Shown: one piece after another, positions 1 through 5,643 of the stretch
Layout: every line of letters starts with the position of its first letter
Position numbering within the stretch: position 1 is the first letter of the stretch
Source: Methanoregula sp.
GTDB lineage: Archaea; Halobacteriota; Methanomicrobia; Methanomicrobiales; Methanospirillaceae
Assembly (NCBI GenBank): GCA_026394695.1
Contig: JAPKXT010000220.1
Coordinates: 1 to 11,300, forward strand
Direction of reading: 5' to 3'
Length of the DNA: 11,300 nt
The notes under the pieces: model-generated
What the model saw: only the letters and a program-made list of their open reading frames with translations
The model's database searches: none
What the model was told of the DNA's origin: nothing
Program-made: the position numbers and the translations under genes

Positions 1-8
1 TTCCACCG

Positions 9-479
9 CTATACAACTCGTTCTGTCAAAAAGGCCGTTAGTCTGAATGTACTTTTATCCGGTCTCGTCATTTCTCTCGGATTTCGTTCAAAGAAGCAAT
101 TACAGCGGCTTTCTGAATGGTAGTTTTTGGAGGGGGCTAAATAGGGAATTTTTCTTGTGCCATCCTTCCTCCATTCATAGAAACCGCTTGCAGGAACAAG
201 GCAACGTTTGTTCTTCAACAGACCGCAGAACATCGGTTTTTCCGCAAGTGTTTCCGCCTTTGCATTGATAGGGTGCATTGACTTTTTCGGGTCCTTTACC
301 CAGTGCGGGATGAGTCCCCACTGCATCATGACCATTTCGACATGCTCGTGCTGCACAATCACCGGCATCATCTGGGATGGAGCGATGTTGAAGCCGGAGC
401 GGATGCCGAGCGTCAGGTCGTAGATCCGGAACCGTATGCCGAGATCATCAATGCAGATGAGTGAATACCTGCCACATAT
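9..479 (-). pseudogene. SRAP-family (YedK/HMCES-like) gene, broken at both ends
   Basis: Reading from 479 downward gives an open frame of about 156 codons whose first two thirds match the SRAP family, which forms a covalent bond to abasic sites in single-stranded DNA through Cys2. Visible family motifs are CGRYSL at the very start, FNIAPSQ with the conserved Asn, a WGLIPHW stretch, and CLVPASGFYEW with the catalytic Glu. The codon before the essential Cys is ATA, not ATG. An ATG lies two bases away out of frame (477-475), as if ATGTGTGGC had lost a TG/GT dinucleotide. The first in-frame ATG is at 371, downstream of the Cys. After the KIPY motif the sequence stops resembling the family and ends at 120 residues from that ATG, whereas SRAP proteins usually have about 200-230 and a conserved His near the C-terminus. 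I see it as a dead gene. An ATA start is the only way it could still make the N-terminal Cys. Confidence 0.82.
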
Positions 480-503
480 AATAACATTCAGCTGTTTTCA
501 AAT

Positions 504-830
504 TCAAGAGCAAAGAATATTTTTTGCCTCTTCTTTTGTTATGCTTCGCAAATTCCCGTTATGCCAATCTTCTCTTGTTAATGTTTGATCATTACACCAT
601 TTTTTATTGAATGAAATCCATCTCCAGTAATATCCGTCAAATTTTACCAGAGTTTTAGTGTCCCCGGGGCATCCCATATCCAGCATGAAATAACGTGCTT
701 TGATATATTGAGGTTCAAATTTCGGGCTATCCAAAATAGTATGTATTTTATTATCGCTTTCCTCTTTTAAGTGCAACCGCCGGGCAGGGCATAAAATTGA
801 AAACATATCAGACCGAGTGAGATCTGCCAA
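504..830 (-). CDS. Hypothetical protein, 108 aa
   Basis: I do not recognise this protein. The frame opens with TTG at 830; the first ATG is at 806 and would remove eight residues. Neither start has a convincing ribosome binding site; an AAAGGT lies about 16 bases before the TTG. The product is soluble, with no signal peptide or membrane span. The C-terminal half is rich in aromatic and charged residues (GYYWRWISFNKKW near residues 66-78, then REDWHNG) and ends in a Lys/Glu-rich helix. Four cysteines are scattered without a metal-binding pattern. Codon usage is AT-rich compared with the DUF4013 and trp genes in this window, which suggests acquired DNA. The protein-like composition and absence of a better frame on the opposite strand support a real gene, but the weak start leaves room for a remnant. 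Confidence 0.45.
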   Translation of the reverse strand: MADLTRSDMFSILCPARRLHLKEESDNKIHTILDSPKFEPQYIKARYFMLDMGCPGDTKTLVKFDGYYWRWISFNKKWCNDQTLTREDWHNGNLRSITKEEAKNILCS

Positions 831-885
831 CAGAACGCGGATATGACCTTTTTGAATTTTACTTTATATCGATAAAAAAGGAGAT

Positions 886-1461
886 TTAATCGAGAATATT
901 CGTTGATGAAAGCATTGCGGGCACCGTCCCTGAAATGGGTAATACCGCACCAGCAGGTGGTTTCACCTCAATCTGCACTTTGGTACCTGCCGGGACCCCC
1001 GTTACCCTGAACGTAATCTCAACCTCATCGCCGGGACCGAGTGAAGTGACGGCAATGTTACCCCGGGTAGTGGTAAACGTGCTGGTTGAATCTTTCGTGC
1101 CCTGGGTGAGGATTACCGGGGCAGTGCCCGGGACGGAAAAGACAACTTCCATGCTGGTCAGGTCGATAGCTGGTACCTGCGATGGCAGACCGATGGAAAA
1201 ATAAATAGTGTCAAGGCCTACTTGCGGATTTGAGGATATTCCATAGACATTACTTCTCAACTGGATGTCTGCACCGGATGGCACGGGATTTGAGGTTGGA
1301 GCAGGTACCGGGGACAGGGACACGGTAGTTACCGGTAGTGAGGTTACCGGGATTGTCCCGTTCGATGCGGAGGGAGCGGTTGTGCAACCCGAAATTATTA
1401 CCAATACAACCAGCGCAAGAGAAACGCAGATGGTTTTGATGAATAGTGTTGATGTGGACAT
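886..1461 (-). CDS. Lipoprotein with archaellin-like C-terminal domain, 191 aa
   Basis: Residues 8-25 form a hydrophobic signal segment ending in the lipobox-like VIISGC, so Cys26 is the probable lipid-modified residue and the protein should be anchored outside the cytoplasmic membrane. Residues 27-63 are a Ser/Thr/Pro-rich linker typical of archaeal surface proteins. From about residue 65 the sequence resembles the beta-rich outer domain of archaellins and related methanogen proteins: a V-G-x-S opening, GLDTIYFSI, AIDLTSMEVVF, PVILTQG, and a closing strand pair around VQIEVKPPAGAVLPIS. It has no archaellin-type class III signal peptide, so it is not a filament subunit made in the usual way. 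The ATG at 1461 is preceded by GGGTG seven or so bases upstream. It runs opposite to the DUF4013 gene. The family call rests on pattern recognition, and its role (surface display, adhesion or filament-associated) is unknown. Confidence 0.72.
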   Translation of the reverse strand: MSTSTLFIKTICVSLALVVLVIISGCTTAPSASNGTIPVTSLPVTTVSLSPVPAPTSNPVPSGADIQLRSNVYGISSNPQVGLDTIYFSIGLPSQVPAIDLTSMEVVFSVPGTAPVILTQGTKDSTSTFTTTRGNIAVTSLGPGDEVEITFRVTGVPAGTKVQIEVKPPAGAVLPISGTVPAMLSSTNILD

Positions 1462-1531
1462 TCTGATACACCCTGTTGTTATAAGGTGATCCTTTTAGAC
1501 CCGTTTAATCATTTTCATCAGCTCTTTCATA

Positions 1532-1559
1532 CGCGCCGGCAGTTCCCTGGACCGGCGCG
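1532..1559. other. Perfect 8-bp inverted repeat, hairpin
   Basis: CGCGCCGG at 1532-1539 and CCGGCGCG at 1552-1559 are exact reverse complements with a 12-base loop. The element sits in the 245-base gap between the divergent lipoprotein and DUF4013 genes and has no T-run, so it does not look like a terminator. It could be a protein-binding site or an RNA hairpin in a leader; I cannot tell which. Confidence 0.5.
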
Positions 1560-1674
1560 AAGGAACGGATTGCCATCAACGACCGATGCGTTATCTTCCC
1601 TGGATACCACCTGCCGTAATTACTTCTTCGGGTACGCTTTCATGACAACACCTGAGAACCCCACCTTGCAACAC

Positions 1675-1683
1675 TTGATATAC
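1675..1683 (+). promoter_or_regulatory. TATA-like box for the DUF4013 gene
   Basis: The AT-rich TTGATATAC lies about 24-32 bases before the ATG at 1707, and no ribosome binding site precedes that ATG. This spacing fits archaeal transcription starting at or just before the start codon, giving a leaderless mRNA. Confidence 0.45.
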
Positions 1684-1706
1684 CTTAATCTCACGAGATC
1701 TTTTGT

Positions 1707-2507
1707 ATGGATATCGGAGTACTACTCTCAGACTCGTTCGCTTATGCACAGGAAGCGCTCGTAGGAAAATGGACACGGTGGGCGATCTTCATCCTCTTCG
1801 CCCTCCCGTTCTCGCTCATCCGGTTCACCTTCGATCCGAAGACTATCATGACCGGCACCGCGATGAACTGGGGTGCAATCCCGTGGGGCCGGATCGCGCT
1901 CCTTGCCGGCCTCGGTCTCATCCTCTCGTTCTTCCTCTCGGGCTATGCTGTCCGGATCTACCGGGGAGCAAAACCGGCCCCCGACTTCACCGGGTGGGCA
2001 GACCTTTTTGTCGATGGCGTCAAGCTCGCTGTCGTATGGGTCCTGTGGATCCTGCCTATCTTCATCATTCTGGCAGCAATATGCCTCTTCGCATTCGCCA
2101 GCATCCTCTCCACCGCAACCGCCCTGCCGAATATCGCCCTCCTGCTCCTTGTGCTCCTGCTCCTTCTCGTGGAGTGCGTCCTCTTTGTCATCGTCATGCT
2201 CTTTGGGGTGCTCGGTGCAGTCCGGTTTGCGCGGACGGGCAGCATCCGCGAAGGGATCCGGGTTTCTGCGATCCTCACGACGATCAGGACCATGGGATGG
2301 CTGTCGTATATCCTTCTCCTCATCGGGTTCGTCATTGCCATGGTCATCTATGCCGTCATTACCGCGGTCCTGTCGTTTATCCCGTACATCGGCTGGGTCC
2401 TCCTCCTCATCGTAAACCCGGTCTTCATGATCTTCACCGCCCGGTACTTCACGCTTGTGTACGACCAGGGTGAGCCGCAACCGGTCCCACCGGCACCGGT
2501 TGTATAA
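1707..2507 (+). CDS. DUF4013 family membrane protein, 266 aa
   Basis: A polytopic membrane protein of the DUF4013 type, widespread in methanogens and of unknown function. Hydrophobic segments lie at roughly residues 23-41, 62-84, 106-135, 141-172, 198-224 and 228-246. Family-typical features are the N-terminal SDSFAYAQEAL, the FVDGVKL loop near residue 101, and the ARTGSIREGIR motif near 175-185 between the fourth and fifth hydrophobic blocks. The short tail ends in DQGEPQPVPPAPVV. The start at 1707 is chosen because the protein begins with the family N-terminus there and a TATA-like box lies at leaderless distance. GC content and codon choice match trpA, so it looks native. Long open frames on the other strands over this gene are shadows created by its C/T-rich third positions. 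A decayed copy of its 3' end lies at 3427-3501. Confidence 0.85.
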   Translation: MDIGVLLSDSFAYAQEALVGKWTRWAIFILFALPFSLIRFTFDPKTIMTGTAMNWGAIPWGRIALLAGLGLILSFFLSGYAVRIYRGAKPAPDFTGWADLFVDGVKLAVVWVLWILPIFIILAAICLFAFASILSTATALPNIALLLLVLLLLLVECVLFVIVMLFGVLGAVRFARTGSIREGIRVSAILTTIRTMGWLSYILLLIGFVIAMVIYAVITAVLSFIPYIGWVLLLIVNPVFMIFTARYFTLVYDQGEPQPVPPAPVV

Positions 2508-2537
2508 TCAACTCCTTTTTCCTATACCACGTCCTCT
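2462..2537 (+). repeat. Direct repeat copy A (3' end and trailer of DUF4013 gene)
   Basis: These 76 bases align with 3427-3501 at 64 of 76 positions by hand count, with one gap. They cover the last 15 codons of the DUF4013 gene, its stop codon, and about 30 bases of trailer ending in CCACGTCCTCT. Because the trailer is conserved as well as the codons, the event copied DNA beyond the gene. Confidence 0.75.
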
Positions 2538-2589
2538 GTTTCCATCCTCAATCCGCATAATTTCCCGCACCCCGTTTCCCCGCACCCTC

Positions 2590-3189
2590 TCATTTTCCCT
2601 TCGGGTTGTAGCTGAACGAGTCAATCCATTGGAAAAACCGGTGTGAGTTCCGTTTGGGGAAGACACCTTCGGCCACGGATTTCACTTCCTCGATAGAGTA
2701 GAATGCGTTCGGGTGGAAATCCTTGATGATCCCGAGCACATGTTTGAGGTCCTGCCGCTTGATGATGGTGAAGACCATCTTGACCTTGCCGGTACTGCCT
2801 TCCCCGTCAATACTTGTCACGCCGTAATTATGGGAGCGTAAAAACCTGATGAGATCGGCCGGGTCTTCCTTTGTTATGATACGGACGCTGGTGAGACCCA
2901 GGGAAAGTCTCTCTTCGATTGCCATCCCGATAAACGTCCCGGTGGCAAACCCGCCCCCGTACGCGATATAACAAACGGCATTCGTCAGGTTATTCATCAC
3001 CTGGCCGATGGCAACCAGCCAGATGATCACCTCGAAGAACCCGATGATCGCCGGGAGGTACTGGATCCCCTTCGACATGAAGATGACCCGGATTGTATCG
3101 AGGCTCATGTCACAGACGCGTGCTGAAAAGATCAGGAGCGGGATAATGACATAGGCAAAAACCACGGGTGATATAACAAAATCCGGCAT
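2590..3189 (-). CDS. UPF0316 family membrane protein (DUF5698 plus DUF2179), 199 aa
   Basis: The N-terminal half (residues 8-90) has three hydrophobic segments, at about 8-24, 45-62 and 70-90, and contains the family signature ARVCDMSLDTIRVIFMSKG at 23-41. The C-terminal half (about 98-170) is a cytosolic DUF2179 domain with SVRIIT, the glycine-rich YGVTSIDGEGSTG, and FYSIEEV. DUF2179 domains resemble small-ligand sensing domains, and UPF0316 proteins are thought to be membrane proteins of unknown role. Its length agrees with the family. The ATG at 3189 is the only sensible start and lacks a ribosome binding site. A TATA-like element 25-33 bases upstream fits a leaderless transcript. It is convergent with the DUF4013 gene, the two stops lying 82 bases apart. 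Confidence 0.88.
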   Translation of the reverse strand: MPDFVISPVVFAYVIIPLLIFSARVCDMSLDTIRVIFMSKGIQYLPAIIGFFEVIIWLVAIGQVMNNLTNAVCYIAYGGGFATGTFIGMAIEERLSLGLTSVRIITKEDPADLIRFLRSHNYGVTSIDGEGSTGKVKMVFTIIKRQDLKHVLGIIKDFHPNAFYSIEEVKSVAEGVFPKRNSHRFFQWIDSFSYNPKGK

Positions 3190-3213
3190 TCTTACATAAT
3201 TTTTCGATTGGTG

Positions 3214-3222
3214 AGTTTATAG
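3214..3222 (-). promoter_or_regulatory. TATA-like box for the UPF0316 gene
   Basis: On the minus strand ACTATAAAC lies 25-33 bases before the ATG at 3189, with an AT-rich stretch and no ribosome binding site between, consistent with leaderless transcription. Confidence 0.4.
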
Positions 3223-3426
3223 TTTATGGTGAGTGGTCTTCCAAGGATCTCAGGATTTACGACGGGGGGATGCCAGCGCGTGAAAAAACCGCCGGCACGA
3301 TATGCGATCACGCGGAACATGCCATAAAAATGGTGTATATCCAGCCCAAACCGTGAGGATCTGACGGGAAAACGCCGGATCGGTGTTCCATTTTTCCCTT
3401 CCTGAAGTATTGAACTGATTCCTTTT

Positions 3427-3501
3427 CGACCAGGGAGAACCGTAACGGGTCCCACGGGCACCGCTCATATAATCAACCTTTTTTGCTATTCCACGTCCTC
3501 T
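3427..3501 (+). pseudogene. Fossil of a second DUF4013 gene 3' end (direct repeat copy B)
   Basis: In the frame equivalent to the intact gene this reads FDQGEP, stop, RVPRAPLI, stop, against YDQGEPQPVPPAPVV and stop in the DUF4013 gene. The match continues past the stop codon into the trailer (TATAATCAAC, then CCACGTCCTCT). A few bases upstream of the DQGEP codons the similarity disappears. An in-frame TAA replaces the Gln codon. It marks either an ancient tandem duplication now mostly deleted or the end of a rearranged block containing the UPF0316 gene. The rest of the 3190-3547 gap holds no gene I can support; open frames on the minus strand there (3192-3461 and 3250-3468) have no family resemblance and overlap the promoter at 3214-3222. 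Confidence 0.75.
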
Positions 3502-3547
3502 TATCGTTATGTCTCAGGAACAAGCGACAGGGGTATTCTTAAGATTG

Positions 3548-3778
3548 TTATTCCAGAAACTGCAGAAATTCATCTTCAGTAAGTTCCGCTGCCTTGATAA
3601 TTGATCTGAGTGTTGTCCGGTCAAGTTCGTCATGAAGAGGAATAGTGATATTCAGGGTAGTATCCGATGTTTGTTTTTTCATGCGGACATGACTTCCCTT
3701 CTACCGGACAAAAAAGAAGCCTGCCCGGGTAAGTACCCGGATCACATCTTTACCCGACACAACCGGGAGATGTTTTAA
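3548..3778 (-). pseudogene. hicA: HicA-family mRNA interferase toxin, inactivated
   Basis: Downstream of and overlapping the antitoxin stop, one frame reads as a HicA toxin of about 76 residues: KHLPVVSGKDVIRVLTRAG, FFFVR, then GSHVRMKK, TLNITIPLHDELDRTTL, RSIIKAAELTEDEFLQFL. HicA is a small double-stranded-RNA-binding-fold ribonuclease that cleaves mRNA using the His of the GSH motif. Two lesions are present. The codon where the start should be is TTA (3778-3776) instead of ATG, in a context that otherwise looks like the usual overlapping stop/start. Codon 26 is TAG (3703-3701), where the family normally has Gln or a similar residue, immediately before KGSH. The truncated peptide would lack the catalytic His. 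Restart at the ATG within HVRM would also miss the N-terminal half. The amber codon could in principle be read as pyrrolysine, but the start loss argues against function. Confidence 0.85.
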
Positions 3779-3975
3779 ACAGCGACCTCGATGACACGAG
3801 CTCCTTCACCGGGGATGATCTCATCTGAAGGTTCGAGATAGAGAGCGATCGCTTCTTTGATATTTTCCTTTGCCTCTTTGATTGTTTTACCCTGCGTGAT
3901 ACAGCCGGGAAGAGAGGGAACAGTGACGACATACCAGCCATCCTCTCCCTTCGTGATCACAACTTTCAGGTGCAT
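3775..3975 (-). CDS. hicB: HicB-family antitoxin, 66 aa
   Basis: A short HicB-like (UPF0150) protein with the partial RNase H-like fold that neutralises HicA and often represses its own operon. Diagnostic features are the opening strand LKVVITKGEDGWYVVTVPSLPGC, split here as residues 3-10 and 11-25, then TQGKTIKEAKENIKEAI and a C-terminal strand VIEVAV. It has no added DNA-binding domain, as in the short HicB class. The ATG at 3975 has a clear GGAG eight bases upstream. Just before it, TGACT occurs twice ten bases apart on the plus strand (3979-3983 and 3990-3994 region), a possible operator, though short. The partner toxin immediately downstream is broken, so this is an orphaned antitoxin. 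The order antitoxin-toxin is the reverse of the most common hicAB order but is seen in archaea and cyanobacteria. Confidence 0.88.
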   Translation of the reverse strand: MHLKVVITKGEDGWYVVTVPSLPGCITQGKTIKEAKENIKEAIALYLEPSDEIIPGEGARVIEVAV

Positions 3976-4187
3976 GGTCTGACTCCGTTTTGACTAAAGT
4001 ACCATTGCGAGCCGGTAGAGGATAATCTTTATTGTGAGGACGAGGTTATATCGCATTTGACAAATCTCCCGGAATATGTTCTCTTCCTGTTTCGCATTAT
4101 CAAAAACCAGCCAGAAATCTTTCCTCCGTAGGGGCCCCCACTCGTTTTTTTCGTAACTTATTGTCCGTGGAAAGGGAAAAAAACCGT

Positions 4188-4469
4188 TTAATGACAACCG
4201 GGTTTTGTCCTCGTGCGGTTGTCTTTTAGCTGATGGTACTCCACCAGCCTCCTCACCTCGTCCTGCACCTTCTGCTTGTCTTTGAAGCCGGTGAAGAGGA
4301 TCCGGACACCGTCAATGTCGTCTTTTATATAGGCTGCTTCATGATAGAGAACGAGTACGATCTGCCCGTCCGGCCCGAAATGAAGCTCCTCTGTCTCCCC
4401 TTTCATATAGCGTTCCCGCTGCTCCTTTGACGGGGCTGCATACTTGTTCTCGTACCTGAAGACGCCCAT
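4188..4469 (-). CDS. Hypothetical protein, 93 aa
   Basis: I do not recognise a named family. The protein is small, charged and soluble: an N-terminal segment MGVFRYENKYAAPSKEQ, a Lys/Glu-rich helix, two short beta-like stretches around QIVLVLYHEAAYI and GVRILFTGF, and a C-terminal helix with QKVQDEVRRLVEYHQLK. A single Cys lies at the penultimate position. The ATG at 4469 is preceded by GAGGGTGAGG ending one base before it, which contains the archaeal GGTG-type ribosome binding site, so translation is well supported. It runs in the same direction as hicB and lies about 210 bases before it. Base composition is closer to the native genes than to the AT-rich neighbours at 4808-6000. The 67-codon frame that overlaps its stop (3994-4197) starts with TTG and covers the likely hicB promoter, so I do not count it as a gene. 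Confidence 0.68.
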   Translation of the reverse strand: MGVFRYENKYAAPSKEQRERYMKGETEELHFGPDGQIVLVLYHEAAYIKDDIDGVRILFTGFKDKQKVQDEVRRLVEYHQLKDNRTRTKPGCH

Positions 4470-4807
4470 ACCTCACCCTCACGGTTAATGATCTTATGCG
4501 GGGTGATGTTAAACCTAATTGAAGTGGACACTCTGTTGACCAAGTGTCTCTTTTTTTTGTTCACTCCCTTCCTTCCCTCCTGTAACGATCAGGACTGTTT
4601 TTTTGAATTCCGCTTGCACTATCGTGGCATCGCAACTATTTCTGAAAGAGGGGCAAAGCAATGATAAGAGAAAAGGTCCGGATCCGGAGTTTCGCATTGT
4701 TATTGTGGGTTATAGGTATCTTGAAAAAATGCCACTCTTGTCCTAAGAAAGATTCATTACGTCAAAGTTGACTTTTCTTTATGCCATCTCAAAAAAAAGG
4801 TTGTCCT
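4470..4807. other. Gap without a supportable gene
   Basis: The stretch is AT-rich and contains the terminator-like hairpin at 4527-4558. A 36-codon plus-strand frame (ATG at 4661) encodes a hydrophobic stretch followed by CHSCPKK, and a 60-codon minus-strand frame covers 4515-4697. Neither has enough support to be called. Its right end presumably holds the promoter of the 4808 gene; TTATAGGTAT near 4707 is the most TATA-like sequence. Confidence 0.4.
4527..4558 (+). terminator. Hairpin followed by T-run
   Basis: GACACT (4527-4532) pairs with AGTGTC (4543-4548) across a 10-base loop, followed by eight T residues at 4551-4558. It has intrinsic-terminator form for plus-strand transcription, yet no plus-strand gene lies directly upstream, so it may block read-through toward the 4808 gene or belong to a lost gene. 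Confidence 0.4.
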
Positions 4808-4978
4808 ATGAAATTCGGGACTGCGGTCAATAATGAAGGATTACTTATCGAAATCCCGTGCACTGGGAAAGAATGTGCGTGGTTTTTTGATAATCATTGT
4901 GCGGTTCTTATCATCGCAAAAGAATTATGCATCACAAACCAGAAAAAGAAAGGCCCAAAGGGAATGACGGCTGATTAA
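4808..4978 (+). CDS. Small cysteine-containing protein, 56 aa
   Basis: I chose the ATG at 4808 over the in-frame ATG at 4781. AGGTTG stands a few bases before it, whereas nothing precedes 4781 and the extra residues are only polar filler. The product has Cys18, Cys23, Cys31 and Cys41 in the pattern CTGKECAWF, then HCAVLIIAK. Small proteins with a C-x4-CAWF and C-A-hydrophobic arrangement recur in my recollection of archaeal and phage-related genomes, but I cannot name a family. The spacing would allow a small metal site or disulfides. The tail is Lys-rich. It is AT-rich like the neighbouring plus-strand pseudogenes, and lies convergent to the 54-aa gene whose stop is 76 bases downstream. Confidence 0.6.
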   Translation: MKFGTAVNNEGLLIEIPCTGKECAWFFDNHCAVLIIAKELCITNQKKKGPKGMTAD

Positions 4979-5053
4979 TTTTTTTAGATCTTAGTTGACC
5001 GTAATTGCTTCCCTGAATCTGGATGCGGTATTGCGGGGTCTCATGTCCGCACC

Positions 5054-5218
5054 TCATCTCACAGTGATGGGTCGCCAGTCCTGTTCTGCTGCCGGCCTCC
5101 CGGTTTTAAACTCGCAGACGTAAATCCGTCCGCCATGTTTTCGCTGGTAACTCCTCACATCAGCCAGGCTTGAAAATATAGTAGAATAATCATCGCCGCT
5201 ACGGTATTTTTGCGTCAT
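5054..5218 (-). CDS. Small uncharacterised protein, 54 aa, strong ribosome binding site
   Basis: A short frame from the ATG at 5218 to a TGA at 5056-5054. It is preceded by TTGGAGGTTCT, a near-perfect Shine-Dalgarno sequence six bases before the start and among the best in the window. The product begins MTQKYRSGDDYSTIFSSLAD, continues with VRSYQRKHGGRIYVCEFKTG, and ends in WRPITVR. It is basic and soluble, with one Cys, and looks like a helix followed by a short beta hairpin. I do not recognise it. The combination of protein-like composition and ribosome binding site makes it a convincing small gene despite the length. It is divergent from the decayed plus-strand pair starting at 5355, with the shared promoter region at 5219-5354 between them. 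Confidence 0.7.
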   Translation of the reverse strand: MTQKYRSGDDYSTIFSSLADVRSYQRKHGGRIYVCEFKTGRPAAEQDWRPITVR

Positions 5219-5282
5219 TTTAGAACCTCCAACATTGAAACCCTTCTGCTGTCCCTGATGATTAAGGCATTTATTTCAGGCA

Positions 5283-5336
5283 GGTAAGTATCTCAAAAAA
5301 AATGCTACTCTTTTTGCTACTTACCAAGGTATATAC
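5283..5336. promoter_or_regulatory. Inverted repeat and TATA-like box in a divergent promoter region
   Basis: GGTAAGTA (5283-5290) and TACTTACC (5318-5325) are exact reverse complements. Inside them an A-run (5295-5302) faces a T-run (5311-5315), so a longer imperfect hairpin is possible. TATATA follows at 5331-5336, about 19-24 bases before the ATG at 5355, close to leaderless spacing for the plus-strand pair. The repeat beside the TATA box may be an operator shared with the 54-aa gene. Confidence 0.4.
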
Positions 5337-5354
5337 ACAATTTCTCTCAGAATT

Positions 5355-5600
5355 ATGATCCGGTGACTGCATTGATAAATTCATTAAGGAGGATAGTGAA
5401 CGGTTAGCTGTCGAACCCGATAAAAAGGAAAAAATTCCAAAAAAATTAGTATTTGTATTTCAGTGAATTGTCCGGTTTAAAGGATTTATGCAATCGATTT
5501 AAAGCGGTTCAGCCAAAGGGAGGATGAGGAAGTTATGCTATCCGTGTCCGGGGAACCTGACAGGAAAATCGAAGTAAAAACCTCCCCACTAAAAAAATGA
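5355..5600 (+). pseudogene. Unrecognised gene of about 81 codons with three frame disruptions
   Basis: Three successive frames each read as convincing protein and join smoothly if a single extra base is removed at three places: near 5362-5364, near 5458-5462, and near 5518-5522. The joined reading gives CIDKFIKEDSERLAVEP, DKKEKIPKKLVFVF, then SELSGLKDLCNRFKAVQPKG, then DEEVMLSVSGEPDRKIEV and KTSPLKK with a stop at 5598-5600. The likely start is the ATG at 5355, just after a TATA-like box. The total length is an exact multiple of three because the three shifts sum to one codon. I recognise no family; the end looks beta-rich. It lies 43 bases upstream of another broken gene on the same strand, probably a former operon. 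Either the gene is decaying or the sequence has errors in short base runs. Confidence 0.6.
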
Positions 5601-5643
5601 CGGGTGAAATGCGTACAATGGTTTCTGAGCAGGAGAAGAAGAG

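Noticed and set aside
1728..2480. Long minus-strand frame of 250 codons and overlapping plus-strand frames of 180-256 codons over the DUF4013 gene
   Set aside because: They encode low-complexity Glu/Asp/Arg- or Ser/Pro-rich sequence produced by the C/T-rich codons of the real gene and match no family.
3192..3461. Minus-strand 89-codon frame upstream of the UPF0316 gene, and a competing 72-codon frame
   Set aside because: Neither reads like a family, no ribosome binding site is seen, they overlap each other, and they cover the UPF0316 promoter and part of the DUF4013 fossil.
3994..4197. 67-codon frame between hicB and the 93-aa gene
   Set aside because: TTG start overlapping the previous stop, no ribosome binding site, and it occupies the likely hicB promoter; a remnant cannot be excluded.
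4515..4697. 60-codon minus-strand frame, and a 36-codon plus-strand frame at 4661 with a CHSC motif
   Set aside because: Both are within the range expected by chance and overlap each other; the 36-codon frame has only a weak G-run upstream.
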